DNA of 7,511 nt, from positions 1-7,511 of the forward strand of contig CALELW010000279.1 in assembly GCA_937902905.1 (NCBI GenBank), given 5' to 3'. The DNA comes from an uncultured Clostridium sp. GTDB taxonomy: Bacteria; Bacillota; Clostridia; Lachnospirales; Lachnospiraceae. Positions 1-6,217 of the stretch are shown piece after piece. A program made the translations under genes and the position numbers. Position 1 is the stretch's first letter, and each line of letters opens with the position of its first letter. The notes below the pieces were generated by a model that had not been told where the DNA came from, did no database searches, and was given only the letters and a program-made list of their open reading frames with translations.

Positions 1-1119
1 GACCAAAATGATGCAAAGGAGCCAATTAAGTGGCGTGTGCTGCAGGTTGATGGGGATGATGTGTTCCTTATGTCAGATAAAAATTTGGATTGTCAAAAAT
101 ACAATAATAATGAAGTTGATGTTACATGGGAAACTTGTACTTTGCGAACATGGTTATACAGTAATTTTTACCGAAAGGCATTTTCAACAGAAGAGCAAAA
201 TGCGATAAAGGTTACGACCGTAGTAAATGACAAGAATGAGGTGTATGGAACATCAGGTGGAAATACAACAGAAGACAAGATTTATATTCCTTCAATAAAA
301 GAGGTAACTAATACAAATTATGGATTTGTGAATTATAATTCGAGGAATGTTACCAGAAAGGCAAAAAACACAGCATATACAATGAGCTATTTTATAAACC
401 AATCCAATGTGTCTCAATATGGAGTATGGTGGATTCGTACGCCAGGAGCAAATCACCAACAAGCGGCAATTGTTGATGGTCCCGGATATGTATTTGGCGA
501 CAGCTATTATAGTGGCTTAAGTGTTGCAAATGAAGTTGTTGTTGTTCGTCCGGTTATGCACATATCATTATCTGCACTTGATAAATTAGAGTTTGCAGGA
601 ACAGTATCGTCAGATGGAGAAGAAATTGAGCCTACACAAACACCAATTGTAACACCAACGGCTGAAACATCAATTACACCAACGGTGACACCGAATCCAA
701 CTGCAAAAGAAACTAAAAACCCGCAGAAAGAAACGATTGCATCAGCACTTCCGGATAAAACCACTAATAATACATTAGCAAAATCAACGGTAAAAATGGG
801 AAAGATATTTAACGATAAAGGTATCAACTATAAAATCACAAAGTTGACGGGAAAGAAGGGTAAGTTGACTTTGATAAGTGTAAAAAACAAAAAGGCCAAA
901 AAGATAACGATACCGAAAGAGGTTAAAAAATATGGTTATAAATTTACAATAACGCAGATTGGCAAAAATGTGTTTACAAGATGTAAGAAATTAAAGAAAT
1001 TAACGATTAAAAGCCGAACAATTACAAAAATAGGAAAGAACAAATTTCCCAAGAAATGTAAGATTGTTGTGCCACAGGCAATGAAAAAGAAGTATACGAG
1101 ATTATTGAAAAAAGGATGA
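1..1119 (+). CDS. Partial surface protein: DUF6273 domain, Thr/Pro linker, basic LRR_5-like tail (5' end outside window)
   Basis: The frame is open from base 1, so the N-terminus and any signal peptide lie upstream; the GTG at 37 is internal because clear domain sequence (EPIKWRVLQVDGDDVFLMSDK) precedes and spans it. Visible residues 1 to about 190 match DUF6273: PIKWRVL, a TWETCTLRTWL stretch, the FYRKAF and EEQNAI helices, GGNTTEDKIYIPS, WWIRTPG and a closing VVVRPVMHISLS. The function of DUF6273 is not established; it is common in clostridial exported proteins. Residues about 200-263 are a Thr/Pro linker with repeated TPT/TPN units. Residues about 264-372 are a strongly basic tail (about 34 Lys and 3 Arg against 2 acidic residues by hand count) with GKKGKL, ITIPKEVK, IGKNVF and CKIVVP, resembling the end of BspA-type LRR_5 proteins. 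The same tail ends the next two genes. The stop lies just before the next gene's start, indicating co-transcription. Export is inferred. Confidence 0.85.
   Translation, partial: DQNDAKEPIKWRVLQVDGDDVFLMSDKNLDCQKYNNNEVDVTWETCTLRTWLYSNFYRKAFSTEEQNAIKVTTVVNDKNEVYGTSGGNTTEDKIYIPSIKEVTNTNYGFVNYNSRNVTRKAKNTAYTMSYFINQSNVSQYGVWWIRTPGANHQQAAIVDGPGYVFGDSYYSGLSVANEVVVVRPVMHISLSALDKLEFAGTVSSDGEEIEPTQTPIVTPTAETSITPTVTPNPTAKETKNPQKETIASALPDKTTNNTLAKSTVKMGKIFNDKGINYKITKLTGKKGKLTLISVKNKKAKKITIPKEVKKYGYKFTITQIGKNVFTRCKKLKKLTIKSRTITKIGKNKFPKKCKIVVPQAMKKKYTRLLKKG
1111..1116 (+). promoter_or_regulatory. Ribosome binding site AAAGGA deciding the start of the InlB-repeat gene
   Basis: AAAGGA lies in the last codons of the upstream gene, 8 bases before ATG 1125 and 11 before ATG 1128. 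The in-frame ATG at 1116 overlaps this site and so cannot be served by it. This argues for initiation at 1125 (or 1128) and for translational coupling to the upstream gene, which stops at 1117-1119. Confidence 0.6.
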
Positions 1120-1124
1120 TATAT

Positions 1125-2963
1125 ATGATGAAAAAAACGAAAAGAATTATAATTAGAAATATAATGGTGATTTTTGTTTTTATGGTAATGTATTTGGCTT
1201 TTAAAGAACCATTAGATGCAAAAGCATCTTATCATTTAAGGACAGGAATATCGTTAGAGCCGGCTACGGGAAATGCGGATGTGGCAAGTATGCCGAAGTG
1301 TTTTCGTGAATATTATTCCCATCAAAATCCATATTTTTTGATCACGGTGGGAACTGATGTTTATTTAAAAAGAGCTACATTGTATTTATATAATTCAGGT
1401 GAAGTTAAGATGTATTCCAAAACGATATTACCACAAAAAGATTATTTTCGATATACGAGCATAGTACCAGGACGCTTGGGAGCCGGAAATTATTATTATG
1501 AGTGGGAGTTCGTGTATAGTACAGGAAGTTCAACTAATAGTAATAACACATTACAGGGAGGGAAAGTTTCATTTAAGGTAACGGACCTTACGTATAATAT
1601 TTCCTATAATGCTAATGGAGGAAGTGGAGCACCATCAAGTCAGACAAAATATTATGATAAGTCGCTCTCATTAAGTAGTCTAAAGCCTATAAGAACAGGT
1701 TATACATTTAAAGGCTGGTCGACAAGTAGTACGGCAACAAAAGCGTCTTATCAACCGGGAGATAATTATACATCAAATAGTGATGCAACATTGTATGCGG
1801 TATGGGAGAGGATACAATATAACATATCCTATGATGCAAACGGAGGAAGTGGAGCACCATCCGCCCAGTCGAAATATCATGGCTCAACACTTGCGTTGAG
1901 AAGCGCGAAACCAACACGAACAGGTTATATATTTAAAGGCTGGTCGACAAGTAGTACGGCAACAAAAGCGTCCTATCAGCCGGGTGACAATTATACATCA
2001 AATAGTAATGTAACATTGTATGCGGTATGGGAGAAAATACAATATAACATATCCTATGATGCAAACGGAGGAAGTGGAGCACCATCTGACCAGTCGAAAT
2101 ATTATGATTCGACAATTACATTAAGAAGCGGCAAACCGACAAGAAAAGGCTATCTATTTAAAGGATGGTCAACAAGAAGTACGGCATTAAGTGCAGATTA
2201 TCAGCCGGGAGACAGATATTCGTCAAACAGTAATTTAACGTTATATGCGGTATGGGAACAAATCAAATATTATGTATATTACAATGCCAATGGGGGAAGT
2301 GGAGCACCATTTGAACAGTGGAAATATTATGATTCAACACTTGTGTTAAGAAGTGGCACACCAATAAGGGTGGGTTATACATTTAAAGGGTGGTCAACTA
2401 GCAGCACTGCAACAAGTGTGTCCTACATGCCCGGCGGTACTTATACTGCAAATAGAGACATGACATTGTATGCCGTATGGAAGGCAATGCCGACAGTGAC
2501 GCCGACGCCGCGACCGGGTTCTTCAATAAATCAAGGCACGCAGGTTACGTCGCAACCTTCGAGCCTGTCTTCTGGCACAGGGTTATATACACCTGCAAGT
2601 GCCGGTAATAGCAAAAAGAAGGCAGCTAAATTAAAGATAGGAAGTATTGTTGTTAAAAATTCATTAGTATGTAAGGTTACATCGTTGACCGGAAAGAAGG
2701 GAAAATTAAAGGTTATACGTTTGAGTTCCAATAAATTAAAAAAGGTAATAATTCCGCAGAAAATCAAAATGAATGGAGTTAATTTTGCCGTGACTGTAAT
2801 TGGAAAAAATGTATTTAATAAGAAATGTAAAAGACTTAAGGTGATTTTTATTAAAAGTACAAAGCTTACCAAATTTGAGAAAAATAAGATAAGTAAAAAG
2901 TGCAAAATAATTGTTCCGAAGTCAAAGGTAAAAAAATATACAAAACTGATAAAAAAGCTATAG
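1125..2963 (+). CDS. Secreted protein with four InlB B-type repeats and basic LRR_5-like tail
   Basis: The product is 612 residues from ATG 1125; an in-frame ATG at 1116 would add three. The N-terminus has KKTKR, then a hydrophobic stretch (NIMVIFVFMVMYLAF) and a likely signal peptidase site after DAKA near residue 34. Residues about 35-155 have no domain I recognise. Four tandem 75-residue repeats follow at about residues 157-455, each with a YNANGG/YDANGGSGAP strand, FKGWST, a YxPG turn and TLYAVW. This is the Listeria-Bacteroides (Flg_new, InlB B) repeat, a beta-rich extracellular stalk or binding module. A Thr/Pro and Ser/Gly linker (TVTPTPRPGSS onward) leads to a basic tail at about residues 500-612 with GKKGKL, VIIPQKIK, VIGKNVF, KCKRLK and CKIIVP. 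The tail is shared with the genes on either side. No LPxTG motif or C-terminal membrane segment is present. The ligand is unknown; adhesion or wall association is inferred. Confidence 0.9.
   Translation: MMKKTKRIIIRNIMVIFVFMVMYLAFKEPLDAKASYHLRTGISLEPATGNADVASMPKCFREYYSHQNPYFLITVGTDVYLKRATLYLYNSGEVKMYSKTILPQKDYFRYTSIVPGRLGAGNYYYEWEFVYSTGSSTNSNNTLQGGKVSFKVTDLTYNISYNANGGSGAPSSQTKYYDKSLSLSSLKPIRTGYTFKGWSTSSTATKASYQPGDNYTSNSDATLYAVWERIQYNISYDANGGSGAPSAQSKYHGSTLALRSAKPTRTGYIFKGWSTSSTATKASYQPGDNYTSNSNVTLYAVWEKIQYNISYDANGGSGAPSDQSKYYDSTITLRSGKPTRKGYLFKGWSTRSTALSADYQPGDRYSSNSNLTLYAVWEQIKYYVYYNANGGSGAPFEQWKYYDSTLVLRSGTPIRVGYTFKGWSTSSTATSVSYMPGGTYTANRDMTLYAVWKAMPTVTPTPRPGSSINQGTQVTSQPSSLSSGTGLYTPASAGNSKKKAAKLKIGSIVVKNSLVCKVTSLTGKKGKLKVIRLSSNKLKKVIIPQKIKMNGVNFAVTVIGKNVFNKKCKRLKVIFIKSTKLTKFEKNKISKKCKIIVPKSKVKKYTKLIKKL
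1593..2489 (+). repeat. Four tandem 225-bp coding repeats (InlB B-type)
   Basis: Units begin at 1593, 1818, 2043 and 2268, exactly 225 bp (75 codons) apart, and end near 2489. Similarity at the DNA level is patchy. Units 2 and 3 are almost identical in their first part (about 1812-1862 against 2037-2087). Units 1 and 2 are almost identical in their second part (about 1696-1811 against 1921-2036, roughly 8 mismatches by eye). Unit 4 is the most diverged. This fits unequal crossing-over or local gene conversion between neighbouring units. Confidence 0.93.
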
Positions 2964-2976
2964 AAAGAGTGATAGT

Positions 2977-4209
2977 ATGAAGAGGTTTATAGGTGTTATA
3001 ATATTTGTTTTTTGTGGGTTAATGTTTAATACGCCCATTATTTGTTATGCGGAAGATGTGTATAGTGATTGGACAGACAAAAAGCCGGAAGGTGTAACGG
3101 ATGTTCAAACGAAGACACAATTTCGATATCGAGAAAAAGAATTTACGAAACAAGTAAGCACAAAAGAGAAGGAAGATGTGGAAAATTGGTTATGTTATAA
3201 ATCAGAAAAACAAATAGGTGAATATGGTGCATGGAGTGCATGGAGTACAAATTATGTTGGTGCATCAGAGGCGGTTGCAGTAGAACAGAGAAGTGTTACG
3301 GATGTTCCGGGATTTTATTGGAATGTATATCATTATTATCATTGGAGAAACTCAAGCGGACATCATTATAGTGCCAATTATGTTTCTGGTTCTACATACT
3401 ATACATTTGCACAGAAATCAACCGATTCACCGCAGATGTATTATGATGGCAGCTATGGAGGATACCGATTAAACAATAATAATGGAGGATATGGTTGTAA
3501 TTTTGATTCAGAGGTATGGTTTCGGGATAGTTCAACATGGCATCAACCGGTAACACATAATGAATATAGATACAGGGAACGTCCAATTACCTATTTGAAT
3601 TATTATTACCGTTGGTCGGAGTGGTCTTCGTGGATTGACAATCAGGTTCCGTCATTTGGAGAGAATAGGGAGAATGAATTTAGAGTTATGTATCGATATC
3701 GGGTTACAAAGTCCAATAATAGTAATAGTGAGAGTAAGCCGAATCAGACAACAACACAACCTACAAAAACTTCGGCAACTGCTTCGAGCCAAACTAAGAG
3801 CAATACAACGAGTAAAAATAGTAACAAAAAGAAAATTACTAAAGCTAAAATTAAAGTTGGAGGTTATATTCTAAAAGAGCCATTAGCGTATAAAGTTGTG
3901 TCAATGTCTGGGAAGAAAGGGAAATTAGAACTTATTGGTGTATTTTCATATAAATACAGTAAATTAAAAAAAATGAGAAGGATTGTAATTCCGAAGAAAA
4001 TTAAATACAACGGTATTAATTTTGTTGTATCAATAATTGGGAAAAACATAATTCCCGGCGCAGCAAAGAAAATTAAAAAAATAAAGATTGACAGTACAAC
4101 TATTAAAAAAGTTAAAAGGAATAACTTTGCTAAGAAAAAGTTTACGATAGTAGTTCCAAGAGCAATGAAAAAGAAATATAAAAAATTGTTTAAAAAATGG
4201 AGGAGGTAA
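2977..4209 (+). CDS. Secreted WSxW/RYR-motif protein with basic LRR_5-like tail
   Basis: The product is 410 residues. A signal peptide (MKRFIGVIIFVFCGLMF...) probably ends after CYA at residue 25. Residues 28-242 form a Trp/Tyr/Arg-rich region. Motif set 1 is SDW (W32) followed by FRYR (49-52). Set 2 is WSAWS (86-90). Set 3 is WSEWSSW (213-219) followed by YRYR (239-242). Between sets 2 and 3 lies an aromatic and His-rich part with YHYYHWR near 118-124. A Ser/Thr/Asn linker spans about 245-288. Residues about 289-410 are the basic tail, with GKKGKL, IVIPKKIK, IIGKNI and FTIVVP; it lacks the two Cys found in the tails of the two upstream genes. The N-terminal 240 residues are paralogous to the next gene, while the tail matches the previous two. 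The gap from the upstream gene is 13 bases, with a weak AAAGAG site at 2964-2969. I know similar WSxWS modules from clostridial exported proteins, but not a proven function. Confidence 0.88.
   Translation: MKRFIGVIIFVFCGLMFNTPIICYAEDVYSDWTDKKPEGVTDVQTKTQFRYREKEFTKQVSTKEKEDVENWLCYKSEKQIGEYGAWSAWSTNYVGASEAVAVEQRSVTDVPGFYWNVYHYYHWRNSSGHHYSANYVSGSTYYTFAQKSTDSPQMYYDGSYGGYRLNNNNGGYGCNFDSEVWFRDSSTWHQPVTHNEYRYRERPITYLNYYYRWSEWSSWIDNQVPSFGENRENEFRVMYRYRVTKSNNSNSESKPNQTTTQPTKTSATASSQTKSNTTSKNSNKKKITKAKIKVGGYILKEPLAYKVVSMSGKKGKLELIGVFSYKYSKLKKMRRIVIPKKIKYNGINFVVSIIGKNIIPGAAKKIKKIKIDSTTIKKVKRNNFAKKKFTIVVPRAMKKKYKKLFKKWRR
4199..4206 (+). promoter_or_regulatory. Strong ribosome binding site GGAGGAGG inside the end of the upstream gene
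   Basis: GGAGGAGG lies 9 bases before ATG 4216 and covers the last codons (Trp-Arg-Arg) of the preceding gene, whose stop is at 4207-4209. It is the best site in the operon, so the fourth protein may be made at the highest level. The C-terminal WRR of the upstream protein departs from the KKL or KKG ending of its sister tails, probably because these bases serve as the site. Confidence 0.8.
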
Positions 4210-4215
4210 CATTTT

Positions 4216-5295
4216 ATGAAGAAAAAGGGATATTTATTTTTAACAGTTGCAATGTTTATGATGACAATATTGTTTTTGGGGAGTGAATCAAAAGCTGCGA
4301 TGACATCGTGGAGTGCAGAACAGCCGCCAGAAGGTGCAAAAGGAGTGGAAAAAAGGACAGAATATCGGTTTCGTGATAAATCCACAAAAACATCTTACAG
4401 TACATCATTAGATGGATGGACACAGACGGGAGGCAGTTGGGTTGCTTCAGGAAGTGGACAAGTCGACTATGTGAGTTCTTTTCCGAGTGGTTTTGAGGCG
4501 GGAAGCGGCATTTATCAATATTACAATCGTGCACCGGTAGCCCCTTCGGAAACAGCTACAAACAAGACAACAGTAAGTACCAGTCACATTGGTTATATAT
4601 ATTATCACTGGTGCAGAAATGGAACTTATTATGGAAATCAGAAGAATCGAACGGTGAACGGAGTATATACAGATAAGTTTTGGAATTTCCATGCCTTTTT
4701 TACTTCTTCGCCGTTAGGATGGGATTCCAAAGGTGCATTTTACGGTGATTTACCACAATATTGTAATGATACCTATTGGTGGATTGGATATGGAGAAGGA
4801 GTTGCAGCTAATATTCCGGTGTATCGCTGTTCCTATCAACAGTACAAAAAGCTTTTTAATTACTATAAATGGTCAAAATATTCGGATTGGTCAGCTTCTG
4901 CACCGGTGCCTGGAAGCAATCGTGAAATTCAGAAAAGAATAGCGTATCGATATGAAGAAGACAGCATTAAAAGTATTACGCCATCAATTGTAACGACTTA
5001 TACGGTAAAAACAAGTACCGGGAAGTCTGGTAAAAACGCTGCCAAAAAGAAAGTAAAGATTCGTTTGAAAATGATGATTATAAGAGGTTTTAAAGGTTAT
5101 CAGATTCAGTATGCGACGAATAAAAAGATGAAAAAAAGCAAAAGTATCTGGGGAAAGAAGAAAAGTGTGGCAATTTCTGTAAAGAGAAAAAAGGTATATT
5201 ACATTCGAGTGAGATATTATAAAAATAAATCACACTCAAAGAAAAAGATTTTTAGCAAGTGGAGTAAAATGAAAGGACTTAGTGTAAAAAAATAA
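4216..5295 (+). CDS. Secreted WSxW/RYR-motif protein with lysine-rich Fn3-like tail
   Basis: The product is 359 residues. The signal peptide (MKKKGYLFLTVAMFMMTILFLG...) probably ends after SKA near residue 27. The mature part opens with TSW (W32) and PPEG, then EYRFR (49-53), aligning almost residue for residue with the previous gene (W32, KPEG, QFRYR). A GWTQTGGSW stretch follows, then YIYYHWCRNG at about 127-136 (counterpart of YHYYHWR), a Trp/Tyr-rich centre (YWWIGYGEG), WSKYSDW (219-225) and AYRYE (243-247). The tail at about 276-359 is a different basic module: GYQIQYATNKKMKK, YYIRVRYYK and a closing FSKWSKMKGLSVKK. It resembles the fibronectin type III-like tails of Lachnospiraceae surface proteins. 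The gene lies 6 bases after its upstream paralogue. No anchor motif is visible and the ligand is unknown. It appears to be the last gene of the operon, although no clear terminator follows. Confidence 0.87.
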   Translation: MKKKGYLFLTVAMFMMTILFLGSESKAAMTSWSAEQPPEGAKGVEKRTEYRFRDKSTKTSYSTSLDGWTQTGGSWVASGSGQVDYVSSFPSGFEAGSGIYQYYNRAPVAPSETATNKTTVSTSHIGYIYYHWCRNGTYYGNQKNRTVNGVYTDKFWNFHAFFTSSPLGWDSKGAFYGDLPQYCNDTYWWIGYGEGVAANIPVYRCSYQQYKKLFNYYKWSKYSDWSASAPVPGSNREIQKRIAYRYEEDSIKSITPSIVTTYTVKTSTGKSGKNAAKKKVKIRLKMMIIRGFKGYQIQYATNKKMKKSKSIWGKKKSVAISVKRKKVYYIRVRYYKNKSHSKKKIFSKWSKMKGLSVKK

Positions 5296-5297
5296 TT

Positions 5298-5327
5298 TTG
5301 CAACACTTGTATAGGACATTGTTATCT
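5298..5327 (+). promoter_or_regulatory. Weak candidate promoter for the degV-family gene
   Basis: TTGCAA (5298-5303) and TTATCT (5322-5327) are separated by 18 bases, which would place the transcription start about 30 bases before the TTG start codon. The -10 is a poor match to TATAAT, so read-through from the upstream operon remains possible. Confidence 0.3.
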
Positions 5328-5350
5328 TGTCAACCCTAACTCAAAAAGCA

Positions 5351-5356
5351 AAGGAG
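5351..5356 (+). promoter_or_regulatory. Ribosome binding site AAGGAG fixing the TTG start of the degV-family gene
   Basis: AAGGAG is followed by 9 bases and TTG 5366. The spacer includes most of a T7 run (5361-5367), whose last two bases are part of the start codon. An upstream in-frame TTG at 5327 has no such site and would add 13 residues not typical of DegV proteins. Confidence 0.75.
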
Positions 5357-5365
5357 ACGATTTTT

Positions 5366-6217
5366 TTGAGTTACCAGATTTTGATGGACAGCTGCGGTGA
5401 TTTGTCGGAAGGGATGAGAAATAATGAACATCTGCGGATGATTCCCCTGCAAATCCGGGTGGGGCAGAAAGAGTGGATGGACGATGGACATATCAATAAA
5501 CAGGAGTTGTTTGATGAAATTTTAGAGACGGATGTGCTGCCAAAATCGGCGTGTCCGGCACCGGATGCTTATTTGCAGAAGTTTGATAAAAATGCGGACC
5601 GGATTTATGTGATAACGGTTTCCTCAGCTCTTTCCGGTTCTTATAACAGTGCAAGCCTCGCGAGAAAACTTTGGCGGGAGGAGAACAAAGGAAAAGAGGG
5701 TCAGAAAATTTATATTATTGACAGCAAAAGTGCATCCGCCGGGCAGACGTTACTGGCAGGAGCAGTGATGCGTTGGGAAAATAAAGGGTATTCCGAAGAT
5801 GAAATTCGTAAGCGGATAAAGAAACTCCGCAGGGACATGATGACGAAATTTGTGTTAAATGATTTAACGATGTTAGAGCGAAGTGGAAGATTAAATGGCC
5901 TTCAGGCAAAACTTGCGGACGCTTTTCATATCTGCCCGATTTTGGCGTCGACCGACGAGGGGACGATTTGCCAGACCGGTCAGGCGAGAGGTATGAAACG
6001 CGCTATGTCTGCGATGGTTCGTGCAATTGGAAATGAAAATAAAGAGAAAAAGATTTCGCATCTTGTAATTTCGCACTGTGGGCAGGAAGCAGGAGCATAT
6101 GAAGTAAAGAAAAAGTTAAAAAAGATACTCCCGGATTGTCAGATTCACATTGTTGAGACGGGAGGGATTGCAAGTGTCTATGCGGGAATTGGCGGCATCA
6201 TTCTTGCATATGCATAA
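5366..6217 (+). CDS. DegV family (FakB-like) fatty-acid-binding protein
   Basis: The TTG start gives 283 residues, the usual DegV length, and the family's usual opening (MSYQILMDSCGDL; compare M-x-Y-x-I-x-x-DS). DegV proteins bind a fatty acid in a deep pocket; FakB members present it to the kinase FakA, which makes acyl phosphate for phospholipid synthesis. Visible family motifs are the DS at 8-9, PLQI, SACP at 61-64 (usual TSQP), SSALSGSY at 86-93, IDSKSASAGQTLLA, NDLTMLERSGRL with Arg175, the ICPIL strand, and a C-terminal GGIASVYAGIGG. In that last motif Tyr272 occupies the place of the His that contacts the fatty-acid carboxylate in staphylococcal FakB1. I have seen this SACP-plus-Tyr form in clostridial DegV proteins, so it is probably a subfamily rather than a defect. 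No fakA lies nearby. The protein is presumably cytoplasmic. GC content is visibly higher than in the upstream operon. The gene's end overlaps the end of the convergent gene by 20 bp. Confidence 0.93.
   Translation: MSYQILMDSCGDLSEGMRNNEHLRMIPLQIRVGQKEWMDDGHINKQELFDEILETDVLPKSACPAPDAYLQKFDKNADRIYVITVSSALSGSYNSASLARKLWREENKGKEGQKIYIIDSKSASAGQTLLAGAVMRWENKGYSEDEIRKRIKKLRRDMMTKFVLNDLTMLERSGRLNGLQAKLADAFHICPILASTDEGTICQTGQARGMKRAMSAMVRAIGNENKEKKISHLVISHCGQEAGAYEVKKKLKKILPDCQIHIVETGGIASVYAGIGGIILAYA

Noticed and set aside
1708..2115. Two similar minus-strand open frames (1708-1917 and 1933-2115) that look like a duplicated gene pair
   Set aside because: They are mirror images of neighbouring InlB-type repeats; their similarity is inherited from the 225-bp coding repeat on the other strand.
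1593..2489. Regular repeats as a possible CRISPR or other non-coding array
   Set aside because: The period is 225 bp, in frame throughout, and encodes a recognised protein repeat; there are no short repeat and spacer units.
3864..4385. Minus-strand open frame of 173 codons that reads as a hydrophobic, membrane-like protein
   Set aside because: It is antisense to the lysine-rich tail of gene 3. AAA/AAG codons read backwards give Phe and Leu, producing false membrane segments. The same holds for 2531-2905.
5281..5331. Possible terminator after gene 4 (AGTGT/ACACT, or GACA/TGTC stems)
   Set aside because: Stems of only 4-5 pairs, AT-rich and without a following U tract in the right place; too weak to call.
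5327..5365. Upstream TTG at 5327 as the start of the DegV-family gene
   Set aside because: No ribosome binding site precedes it, it overlaps the candidate -10, and the resulting N-terminus does not fit the family, whereas TTG 5366 does.
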